This document shows, in pieces, positions 36,848 to 42,960 of a DNA stretch of 42,960 nt (the first letter of the stretch is position 1; each line of letters opens with the position of its first letter). Source of the stretch: JBQLZO01 sp052168315 (GTDB taxonomy: Bacteria; Planctomycetota; Phycisphaerae; Phycisphaerales; UBA1924). The notes beneath the pieces were generated by a model. That model was given only the letters and a program-made list of their open reading frames with translations. It was not told where the DNA came from and did not search any database. A program made the position numbers and the translations under genes. The stretch is from the NCBI GenBank assembly GCA_052168315.1, contig JBQLZO010000014.1, forward strand, positions 1 through 42,960, given 5' to 3'.

Positions 36848-37576
36848 ATGGATGAGAACTGCGCGCGATCGGATGAGGGGGTGGGTGTGCGGCGGCGTGA
36901 GCGCTCGCTGCCGGGTGTCGCCCGCGGGTGCTTCGCCGGCGTGGCGCGGTGGTGCTGCCTGTCGAGGGGGCTCGTGGCGGGGCTGGCTTCTGGTGTGATG
37001 GTGCTGGGTTTGGGGAGCGGTTGTGCGACCGATGCGCCGCGTCCTGCGCGGTTGTCGTCCGAGCCGCTGGAGGCGCGGAAGGAGCGGGCCGCGGAGCTCG
37101 CGGACCGGGCCGCGCGGCTTGAGGAGAAGGATCCCGATCGGGCGCTGGAGTTGTATCGGGACTCGATCGCGGCGTACCCGGAGTTTCCGGCCGTGTGGCA
37201 CAACCTGGGCGAGTTCCTGGTTTCTCAGGGTGAGCTGCTGCCTGCGGCCGAGGCGCTGCAGACGGCGTCTCGGCTTCAGCCGACGGAGCCCCGATCGCCG
37301 TACCTGCTCGGGAAGATCTACTTCGACCTGCGGTACTACGACGAGGCGAAGACGCACTTCCAGCGGGCGATCCAGCGTGATTCGAACTACCTGCCGGCGA
37401 TCCGCGGGCTGATCGCGGTGGTGGCGACGGAGCGTTCGGGCGATGCGTCGAGCCTTCGGCTGATCGAGCGGGCGCTGCTGCTGGAGCGCGATCCGGATTG
37501 GCAGACCTTCTTTCAGAATCAGCGGCTGCGGATCGAGTCGGAGCTTGAACGGACGAACCGGCGGGTGCCGAGCTGA
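36848..37576 (+). CDS. TPR-repeat lipoprotein
   Basis: A 242-residue lipoprotein. A lipobox ends in Cys59 (LGLGSGCATD), but the stretch before it is very long and basic; the true start may be a later GTG. After the Cys comes ERAAELADRAARLEEKDPDRALELY and TPR units (YRDSIAAYPEFPAVWHNLGE, ALQTASRLQPTEPRSPYLLG, KIYFDLRYYDEAKTHFQRAI), with a fourth near 200. PilF/PilW-type TPR lipoproteins help assemble secretins, and this one lies 184 bases after the GspM-like gene. A TATGCT at 36740-36745 could be an independent promoter. Linkage to the secretion cluster is positional. Confidence 0.72.
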   Translation: MDENCARSDEGVGVRRRERSLPGVARGCFAGVARWCCLSRGLVAGLASGVMVLGLGSGCATDAPRPARLSSEPLEARKERAAELADRAARLEEKDPDRALELYRDSIAAYPEFPAVWHNLGEFLVSQGELLPAAEALQTASRLQPTEPRSPYLLGKIYFDLRYYDEAKTHFQRAIQRDSNYLPAIRGLIAVVATERSGDASSLRLIERALLLERDPDWQTFFQNQRLRIESELERTNRRVPS

Positions 37577-37986
37577 TGATGGGCGGGTGGGGATTGGCGG
37601 GGCTTGCGCGTCTTCCGGCAGCCCGATAATCGTTACCTTGGGGCGGGGCTGTGTGAGTGGACCGGGAATGTGCGGGGCGAGCGGCGTGGATCAGTGAATT
37701 CGGTGTTGGGGGCGGATCGGATCGCGGGGCGGGTGTTTGGTGCCGAGCACCGAAGTGTTGACCCTCGTGTGGTGATGGCGCATAGTGGTTGGGTGTGAAT
37801 GCGCGGTTGTTTCGTGCGTGGTGAAGCGCTTTACTTGGATTGGTGGATGCGGGGCTCGCCCCGGCCGACAATCATGGATGTCCGATGGTGAGATGCATCG
37901 CGGATGCGCGGGCCCGGTGATCGGGTCGGTGCGAGCATCCGGGGAGCGGCTGGCACCCGAGAGGTCACCCGAAAGGAACGGAATCG
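37577..37986. other. Intergenic region upstream of the dockerin-type secreted protein
   Basis: About 410 bases with no protein-like frame. It contains the promoter at 37758-37786, a GATAAT at 37625-37630 that could be another -10, and GGGGCTCGCCCC near 37853, a short perfect stem in the leader. Confidence 0.5.
37758..37786 (+). promoter_or_regulatory. Sigma70-type promoter for the dockerin-type gene
   Basis: TTGACC at 37758-37763 and CATAGT at 37781-37786 are spaced exactly 17 bases. This is the best housekeeping-type promoter in the window. It predicts a leader of about 190 bases before the ATG at 37987. Confidence 0.6.
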
Positions 37987-39951
37987 ATGTCCCGGAAGCG
38001 CAGCGGAATGGTGCAGGGTGCCCCCCGAGTGATCGCCCCGGCGGTGCTGCTGGCGTGCGCCTCGACGGTGATGGGCCAGGACTCGGTGGCGTCGACGCCC
38101 GGCGCTTCGGATGCGCTGGCGGCCAAGACCGGCCCGCAGCGGGTGCGGTATGTCGTGGACCTCGTGTCGTTGTCGTCGTCGTGGGGGAACGGATGGCTGC
38201 TCGGCCCGGTGATGAAGGCGGGGGCGGATGACGATCCGATGTTCGGGACGCAGCTGCTCGGCTCGGCCAGCGCCTCGCCGGATGTGCTCGACGGCGTGTC
38301 GTTCGGGGCGACGGACTTCGCGGTGTGGACGGCAGCTGGGGCGGGCGTGAACCCGGCGGCGAACACGCCCGCGGGCGCGATCTCGATCAACGGGTACGAC
38401 CGCCAGTTCGGCGTGGCGTTCTCGGATATCTCGCTGAACGAGACGAACGCGATCGGGGCGACGGTGGGGTTCGATGCCGGTGATCCGTCGCGGGTGTATG
38501 TGACGCGGGTGGTGGGGATGGCCGATGCGCTGGCGGGCGTGCCCTCGCTGTCGACGATCTCGCTGGGGGCGATCGACGCATCGGGGAACCTCGCGGTGCG
38601 GTTCGACAACTTCAACACGGTCGGCGCGCAGCAGGTCAACGGCGAGAACCTGGCGCTGATCGATCTGGAGGCGCGGAACTCTTCGGTGAACACGGCGATC
38701 GGTTCGGTGGGGCTTCCGAATGTGGTGACGGATGCGGGGTCGACGACGATCGTCCAGAACGCGGGGAGCGTGATCACGAATGTGCCGACGCTGGTGCCCG
38801 AATCGCTGGGCGGGCCGGTGGTGATCGGGTTCGACTTCGCCTCGCAGGCATCGGCGAACGGCTCGCCGATCGCGGGGCATCTGGCCGCGGGGCTCGCGGG
38901 GCATCGTGGCAATCCGAGCTTCTCGGGGTTCGATGTGTCGGGCGGCGGGTCGAGCGTGGGGCTGGTGGCATCGCTGGCGCGGGCCGATGGGTCATCGCGG
39001 ACGCAGTCGATCAACCTGATGCGGACGAGCCCGGACGGGCAGGCGGATTCGGCGTTCTTCGTGACCCTGCCGGTCGGGCTCAGCGATGGGACCGAAACGG
39101 TGAACACGGATGGCGCCGCGGAATTCCACCAGTACCTGTCGCAGGTGGGTTTCCGCGGGCCGAACGGGCTGGTGGGCGTGGGGTACGACCCGTCGGCGGG
39201 CGCGCCGCTGGTGTGCGCGACGGGGGTTGAATCGGGCGGCATGGAGTTCATCGCCGCGGCGACGGTGGGCGGCGGATCGGCGTGGCGGCTGGTCGCGTAC
39301 CCGGGCAAGGCCATCCTGGATGGGGCGAACGGCGCGAGCGTGGGGAGCATCGTGGATGCATCGCCGGCCACCTTCTCCGCGCCGGGCGCGGATGGGCTTG
39401 GGAACATCTACTTCGTGGCGCGGCAGCAGGATGCGGGCGGGGCTCCGGCGAACGCGCTGATCAAGGCGGTGCGCGTGGGGAGCGGGTACCAGCTCGAGCG
39501 GGTGCTGGTGGAGGGGCAGTCGTTCGTGGGCGCGAACTCGACGCGCTCGTACACGGTGACGGGGATCCGGCTGGGCGACAGCGATTCGCTGGCGTCGGGC
39601 GGATTCCATGGCGGGCAGGTGATCCCGGCGCAGGTCCCGGGGCGCGAGACGGGCGATGCGGCATCGCCGTTCGCGGTCGGCGGGCTGGTGGTCAACGCGA
39701 CGCTGGAGTACGACAACGGGGGCATCCCCGAGGTGTACGAGGCCGTGCTGTTCGTCGGGCCGGGCGAGGGCGGCGTGACGCCGGTGTGCCCGGGTGACCT
39801 GAACGGGGACAACTTGGTCGACTCGGATGACCTCGGGATCCTGCTCGGCGCGTTCGGGACCGGGCCGGGCGGCGACCTCGACGGGAACGGCGAGACCAAC
39901 TCGGACGACCTGGGCATCCTGCTCAGCGCGTTCGGGACGAACTGCAACTGA
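37987..39951 (+). CDS. Large secreted protein with C-terminal dockerin type I-like repeats
   Basis: A 654-residue exported protein. The ATG at 37987 has AAAGGAA 8 bases upstream; the signal peptide (APAVLLACASTVMGQD) is probably cleaved after VMG or MGQ. The body is Gly/Ser/Ala/Val-rich, likely all-beta, and has no recognised catalytic motif. The last ~55 residues hold two EF-hand-like loops: GDLNGDNLVDSDDLGILLGAFG and GDLDGNGETNSDDLGILLSAFG. The 'DLGILL.AFG' form is common at the C-termini of planctomycete exported proteins, where it may act as an attachment or sorting domain rather than cellulosome assembly. It stands alone under its own promoter and is convergent with the XRE-cupin gene. 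Confidence 0.85.
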   Translation: MSRKRSGMVQGAPRVIAPAVLLACASTVMGQDSVASTPGASDALAAKTGPQRVRYVVDLVSLSSSWGNGWLLGPVMKAGADDDPMFGTQLLGSASASPDVLDGVSFGATDFAVWTAAGAGVNPAANTPAGAISINGYDRQFGVAFSDISLNETNAIGATVGFDAGDPSRVYVTRVVGMADALAGVPSLSTISLGAIDASGNLAVRFDNFNTVGAQQVNGENLALIDLEARNSSVNTAIGSVGLPNVVTDAGSTTIVQNAGSVITNVPTLVPESLGGPVVIGFDFASQASANGSPIAGHLAAGLAGHRGNPSFSGFDVSGGGSSVGLVASLARADGSSRTQSINLMRTSPDGQADSAFFVTLPVGLSDGTETVNTDGAAEFHQYLSQVGFRGPNGLVGVGYDPSAGAPLVCATGVESGGMEFIAAATVGGGSAWRLVAYPGKAILDGANGASVGSIVDASPATFSAPGADGLGNIYFVARQQDAGGAPANALIKAVRVGSGYQLERVLVEGQSFVGANSTRSYTVTGIRLGDSDSLASGGFHGGQVIPAQVPGRETGDAASPFAVGGLVVNATLEYDNGGIPEVYEAVLFVGPGEGGVTPVCPGDLNGDNLVDSDDLGILLGAFGTGPGGDLDGNGETNSDDLGILLSAFGTNCN

Positions 39952-39959
39952 TCGCGAGT

Positions 39960-40025
39960 GTGCTTTCGGCGTCCGCTCGGGCGTGGTCGTCGGTGCGCGC
40001 GGTCGGTCGGTGCTTTCAGCGTCCG
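39960..40025. repeat. Direct repeat pair between convergent genes
   Basis: GTGCTTTCGGCGTCCG at 39960-39975 and GTGCTTTCAGCGTCCG at 40010-40025 differ at one base. The second overlaps the stop codon of the XRE-cupin gene. Confidence 0.55.
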
Positions 40026-40573
40026 ACGCGGGTGGAATCGACCACCAAGATGAACTCGAGCCATTCGTCCGGGCTCAGGTTCTCGAGCCTGTGATCGACA
40101 TCGGATTCGAGGGTGAGGGTGTCGCCGGCGCTGAGTTCGATGGTCTCGGCGCCCGCGAGGGCGCGGAGGCGGCCGTGGATGACATGCATGACCTCCATGG
40201 TGCCGGGGCGGTCCGGGAGGAACTCGGCCGGGGACATGCCAGGGGGGATGCGGTAGAGGACGACCTCGATGCCGCGGCGGGTCATGGTGGGCGCGAGGTC
40301 GTGGCGTTCGTATCCGAATTCCGGATCGACGAGGATGGAGCGCTGGTCGGCGCGGACGATGTTGATGCGCGGGGTGGGAGTGACCTGGAGCAGGTCGCCG
40401 ATGGACATGTTGAGCCCGATGGCGATCTGCTGGACGGTCTTGAGGGTGGGGCACTTCTTGCCGCACTCGATGTCCGAGAGCATGGCCTGGCTGACGCCGG
40501 AGAGTTCGGTGAGGCGTGCGAGCGTGTACCCGCGGTCCTGCCGGATGGCCCTGAGTCGTGGTCCGATGTCCAT
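40016..40573 (-). CDS. XRE-family regulator with C-terminal cupin domain
   Basis: A 185-residue transcriptional regulator. An XRE helix-turn-helix occupies about 5-62 (RLRAIRQDRGYTLARLTELS, GVSQAMLSDIECGKKCPTLK). After a linker, a cupin beta-barrel runs from about 85 to 180, with PGTMEVMHVIHGRLRALAGAETIELSAGDTLTLESDVDHRLENLS. The pattern is as in PuuR/SutR-type regulators, where the cupin binds a small ligand; the metal/ligand His residues are His130 or nearby and His162 (positions approximate). The leader has a G8-T-G8 run just upstream of GGAGG about 10 bases before the ATG. The gene diverges from the 72-aa gene; the space between holds four related palindromes, probably its binding sites. 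Confidence 0.88.
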   Translation of the reverse strand: MDIGPRLRAIRQDRGYTLARLTELSGVSQAMLSDIECGKKCPTLKTVQQIAIGLNMSIGDLLQVTPTPRINIVRADQRSILVDPEFGYERHDLAPTMTRRGIEVVLYRIPPGMSPAEFLPDRPGTMEVMHVIHGRLRALAGAETIELSAGDTLTLESDVDHRLENLSPDEWLEFILVVDSTRVGR

Positions 40574-40659
40574 GCTGCGTGCTCCTCCCCCCCCACCCCC
40601 CCCGACTGAGCCCTTGGGTCTTGGGTGGTTGGGGGCGTGTGGACGGGGTGTTCTAAGAT

Positions 40660-40740
40660 TTCACGATAGCAAATTTTTTCGCGATTGACTTGCCTTTGGA
40701 TTCGACCGATTGTACGCTATAGCGTATTCGCGATTGCGAA
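40660..40740. promoter_or_regulatory. Four related 14-bp palindromes in the divergent promoter region
   Basis: Sites: TTCACGATAGCAAA (40660-40673), TTCGCGATTGACTT (40678-40691), TACGCTATAGCGTA (40713-40726, perfect palindrome) and TTCGCGATTGCGAA (40727-40740, five-base arms). They share the pattern T-x-C-x-C-x-A-T centred alike. The region is far more AT-rich than its surroundings and lies between the XRE-cupin gene and the 72-aa gene, so they are good candidate operators for the XRE protein. Confidence 0.6.
40685..40713 (+). promoter_or_regulatory. Candidate promoter for the 72-aa gene, overlapped by palindromes
   Basis: TTGACT at 40685-40690 (5 of 6 to consensus) and GATTGT at 40708-40713 (weak) are 17 bases apart. 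The -35 lies inside the second palindrome and the start region inside the third, which fits repression. Confidence 0.45.
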
Positions 40741-40764
40741 GAGTTTCTCGAAAGGAGGCTCGTC

Positions 40765-40983
40765 ATGTCGGCTGTTCAGCGTTGTCAGGACTGCGGTGTG
40801 GCGGGAGCGCGGGGCGTGATGTCCGAGAATGATGGGACAAGGGGCGATTTGAAGGCTCTGTGCGGCGTGGCTGGGCGCTGCCTGAACGGGTGGTGCTGGC
40901 CATCGACCCGGGAGAGCGTGCGGTGGTTCGTCGGCGGGCTGGTCATCGCGATGGCGATGGGCGCTGTGCTGATGCTCGCGTGA
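40765..40983 (+). CDS. Small Cys-rich single-pass membrane protein (72 aa)
   Basis: I do not recognise this protein. The ATG at 40765 has a strong AAAGGAGG site 6 bases upstream, the best in the window. The protein starts MSAVQRCQDCGVAGARG and has five Cys (7, 10, 33, 39, 44), including a CxxC, then a membrane segment at about 54-72 (WFVGGLVIAMAMGAVLMLA) that ends at the C-terminus. This is a tail-anchored layout with a soluble Cys-rich part that might bind zinc or form disulfides. It diverges from the XRE-cupin gene across four palindromes and is therefore probably its main target. A C-run tract follows its stop codon. Confidence 0.65.
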   Translation: MSAVQRCQDCGVAGARGVMSENDGTRGDLKALCGVAGRCLNGWCWPSTRESVRWFVGGLVIAMAMGAVLMLA

Positions 40984-41022
40984 CCCCCCACCCCCCCCAA
41001 CCCCCAACCCCCCAACCTCCCC
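40984..41022. repeat. C-run tract directly after a stop codon
   Basis: Begins at the base after TGA: C6-A-C8-AA-C5-AA-C6-AA-CC-T-C5. Nearly the same as the tract after the 103-aa gene (6104-6135, other strand). The complementary strand can in principle form a G-quadruplex. Confidence 0.7.
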
Positions 41023-41193
41023 CACTGCTCTCCCCTATCTCCACCAACTCCCGGATCCGCCGCGCGTTCCCGGCACGCGGGTACGGGGCACCGATGGCAC
41101 AACGCCCGCCAAGCGCGCCCGATGGGACGCGCGGCGTGCGTTGTTCGTTCGCATCCGGCACGCACGCGCGGGGGGAGGGGGCGGGCGGTTGGC

Positions 41194-42390
41194 TCAGGCG
41201 ATGACCGGGCCGGTCGGTGGGTCGAGGGGGAGGAGTCGGGCGACCTCGAGGAAGCGGTCGTAGTTGCTCCGCATTTCGAGGAGCGAGTCGCCGGCGAACT
41301 TTTCGCGGAGGACGCGGGCGACCTCGAAGGCGACGACATTCTCCATGACCACCGACGCGGCGGAGGCGGCGCAGACATCGGAGCGCTCGTACTGCGAGTG
41401 CTCGGGCTGCTTGGTGTTGAGGTTGATGGAGGGCAGGCCGCGCAAAAGCGTGGCGATGGGCTTCATGGTGCCCTTGACGATGATGGGGTTGCCGTTGGTC
41501 ATGCCGCCTTCGAGCCCGCCGGCGTTGTTGGTGGGACGGGTGAAGCCGAGGTTGGGCGTGTGGCGCTGGGCGGGGTCGTATTCGATGTGGTCGTGGACCT
41601 GGGAGCCGCGTCGTTGCCAGGTCTCAGCGCCGAGCCCGATCTCGACGGCTTTGAACGCCTGGATGCCCATCACGGCGTACGCGAGGCGTGCATCGAGCTT
41701 GTCGCGCCAGTCCATGCAGGAGCCGAGACCGATGGGGCAGCCGAAGACATGGGCCTCGCACAGCCCGCCGACGGTGTCCTGGTCGACCTTGGCCTGGCGG
41801 ATGGCTTCGCGCATTTTTTCGGAGGCGGTTTCGTCGGGGCAGTAGACATCGGAGGCATCGCGCCGGTCGCGGAGGTTGGTCCAGTTGTCGGGGGTGACCT
41901 CGGCGTGGGCGTGGATGTTGAGCATCGCGCGGAGGAAGCCGAAGACTTCGATGTCGAATTCGCGGAGGAGGCAGCGGGCGAGCGCGCCGGCGGCCGTGCG
42001 TGAGGCGGTTTCACGGGCGGAGGCGCGTTCGAGCGTCTCGCGGCAGTCGGTGGTGAGCCACTTGATGGAGCCGGCGAGGTCGGCGTGCCCTGGGCGGGGA
42101 CGGTGGACGGGGGGCGTGCGTTCGAGGTCGTCGAGGCGGGAGTCCTTGTTGGGGATGCGCATGGCGATGGGCGCGCCGATGGAGTGGCCGAGGCGGACGC
42201 CGGAGAGGAACTCGATGGTGTCGGTCTCGATGCGCTGGCGGCCGCCGCGCCCGTACCCGCCCTGGCGGCGGCGGAGTTCGGTGTTGATGAGGTCGGAGTC
42301 GATGGGCACGCCGGCGGGCATTCCCTGGACGAGGATGATGAGGGCTGGGCCGTGGGATTCGCCGGCGGTGTGGTAGGTGAGGGCTGTCAT
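41194..42390 (-). CDS. aroC: Chorismate synthase
   Basis: A 398-residue chorismate synthase, the last enzyme of the shikimate pathway; it converts 5-enolpyruvylshikimate-3-phosphate to chorismate with reduced FMN. Family blocks are clear: HTAGESHGPALIILVQGMPAG at the N-terminus, RRQGGYGRGGRQRIETD, HRPRPGHADLAG near 96, GGLEGGMTNGNPIIVKGTMKP near 294, and SDVCAASAASVVMENVVAFEV near 346. Length is slightly above the usual 350-390 because of an insert around 140-185 (AHAEVTPDNWTNLRDRRDAS). The start ATG at 42390 fits the conserved N-terminus; no strong ribosome binding site is seen. No other shikimate gene is adjacent; the zinc-ribbon membrane protein lies 58 bases upstream on the same strand. 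Confidence 0.97.
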   Translation of the reverse strand: MTALTYHTAGESHGPALIILVQGMPAGVPIDSDLINTELRRRQGGYGRGGRQRIETDTIEFLSGVRLGHSIGAPIAMRIPNKDSRLDDLERTPPVHRPRPGHADLAGSIKWLTTDCRETLERASARETASRTAAGALARCLLREFDIEVFGFLRAMLNIHAHAEVTPDNWTNLRDRRDASDVYCPDETASEKMREAIRQAKVDQDTVGGLCEAHVFGCPIGLGSCMDWRDKLDARLAYAVMGIQAFKAVEIGLGAETWQRRGSQVHDHIEYDPAQRHTPNLGFTRPTNNAGGLEGGMTNGNPIIVKGTMKPIATLLRGLPSINLNTKQPEHSQYERSDVCAASAASVVMENVVAFEVARVLREKFAGDSLLEMRSNYDRFLEVARLLPLDPPTGPVIA

Positions 42391-42448
42391 GGGGGAAGGG
42401 TAGCGGGGGTGGGCGTGTGGCCGGAGGCGTCGGCGGGGCTGGGAGCGG

Positions 42449-42960
42449 TCAGAAGTTCATGGCGCTGACGAAGAAGAACATGAGCGCCGGGCCGGAAAGG
42501 AAGATCAGGGCCGCGATGGTCCAGCGGATCCGCCGGGAGCGGGCGTCAAATGCCCGCTGTTTTTTCGTGAAGAGGATGATGGCGGGGATGAGGATCGCAG
42601 CGCCGACGAGCATGGGCCAGAACTCGAGGAGGGATTCGAAGATGTCCGCGGGGCCGCTGACGCCGAGCGTGAGGTTGAAGACGACATTGGTGGCCAGCAG
42701 GAAGAGCGCGAAGCCGAGGACGGAGGCGAGGATGCCGAAGCAGAGCAGCCAGAGGGTGGAGAAGCGCGGGATGGGGCCGCACTCGAGCTGGAGTCGGAGC
42801 CCGCACTCGGGGCATTGGTCGGTGTGGATCGCGCCGAGGGTGTAGAGGCACTTGGGGCAGCGGGCATTTGGGTTGCGTGCGAGGAATGTGGCGAGGAGGT
42901 GGAGGTCGGGGTTGGGGGTGGATGGGTCGGCGGGCGCAGCGGGCGCGGGGGGGGCGGGGG
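42449..42960 (-). CDS. Zinc-ribbon membrane protein, 5' end beyond window
   Basis: The frame enters from the right edge and ends at the stop at 42449. The N-terminal part in view is Pro/Ala-rich, then LHLLATFLARNPNARCPKCL and TDQCPECGL form a CxxC...CxxC zinc ribbon. Three hydrophobic segments follow (FSTLWLLCFGILASVLGFAL, FWPMLVGAAILIPAIILF, WTIAALIFLSGPALMFFFV), and the protein ends SAMNF. The function is unknown; zinc-ribbon plus membrane segments are common in planctomycete proteins of unknown role. The start codon is not in the window. It may be cotranscribed with aroC. Confidence 0.75.
   Translation of the reverse strand, partial: PAPPAPAAPADPSTPNPDLHLLATFLARNPNARCPKCLYTLGAIHTDQCPECGLRLQLECGPIPRFSTLWLLCFGILASVLGFALFLLATNVVFNLTLGVSGPADIFESLLEFWPMLVGAAILIPAIILFTKKQRAFDARSRRIRWTIAALIFLSGPALMFFFVSAMNF

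Noticed and set aside
40587..40603. C8-A-C8 tract as a possible sequencing error or frameshift site
   Set aside because: It lies outside coding sequence, in the leader of the XRE-cupin gene, so it does not alter a reading frame.
40943..41161. 72-codon - frame between the 72-aa gene and aroC
   Set aside because: Its second half reads through the C-run tract (Trp/Gly repeats) into the real small gene. The first half looks slightly coding-like, but no start signal was found.

Overview
The window is about 43 kb of very GC-rich bacterial chromosome. It most resembles a planctomycete of the class Phycisphaerae. The clues are secreted proteins with a dockerin-like tail or a PEP-CTERM-like tail (Ala-Pro-Gly, hydrophobic stretch, Arg cluster), a divergent type II secretion/pseudopilin operon, many Gly/Ala-rich lipoproteins, and single-copy housekeeping genes (dnaK, clpB, aroC, plsY) scattered without their usual partners. 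This assignment is an inference from gene content only. No rRNA, tRNA, CRISPR array, transposase or prophage gene was seen. The + strand is G-rich throughout: + genes end codons mainly in G and - genes mainly in C, as expected if one replication strand spans the window.

Layout. 1-3431 (-): a ResB-type cytochrome c biogenesis gene running off the left edge, preceded by an amidohydrolase. 3664-5474 (+): an OmpA-family lipoprotein, a clear intrinsic terminator, and an orphan MlaE-type permease. 5475-6135 has no convincing gene. 6136-10437 (-): a 103-aa unknown protein, plsY and a family 2 glycosyltransferase that overlap by ATGA, and dnaK with its own terminator. 10807-17879 (+): a 983-aa secreted unknown, pseudouridine-5'-phosphate glycosidase, then a secreted endonuclease/exonuclease/phosphatase-fold protein, a GNAT acetyltransferase and a class III-like sirtuin joined by two ATGA overlaps. 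17997-23311 (-): a PEP-CTERM-like secreted protein with a repeated octapeptide, an XRE/TPR regulator, and clpB. 23584-30052 (+): heme oxygenase, an RND efflux pair (ATGA overlap), and a standalone HD-GYP protein. 30484-37576 (+): a pseudopilin and assembly-platform cluster (G, I/H, J, K, C/P-like, L/N-like, M/O-like) and a TPR lipoprotein. 37987-39951 (+): a large secreted dockerin-type protein. 40016-42960: an XRE-cupin regulator diverging from a 72-aa membrane protein across four related palindromes, then aroC and a partial zinc-ribbon membrane protein, both on -.

The points most worth following are: a near-identical 14-bp inverted element upstream of both dnaK and clpB; the four-palindrome regulatory region between the XRE-cupin gene and the 72-aa gene; a GNAT-sirtuin coupled pair whose sirtuin keeps the desuccinylase Tyr/Arg pair but has lost the zinc cysteines; and the pseudopilin cluster, which lacks its ATPase, secretin and inner-membrane F protein and has unusual insertions. 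All functions are read from motifs and memory of families; no database search was made.
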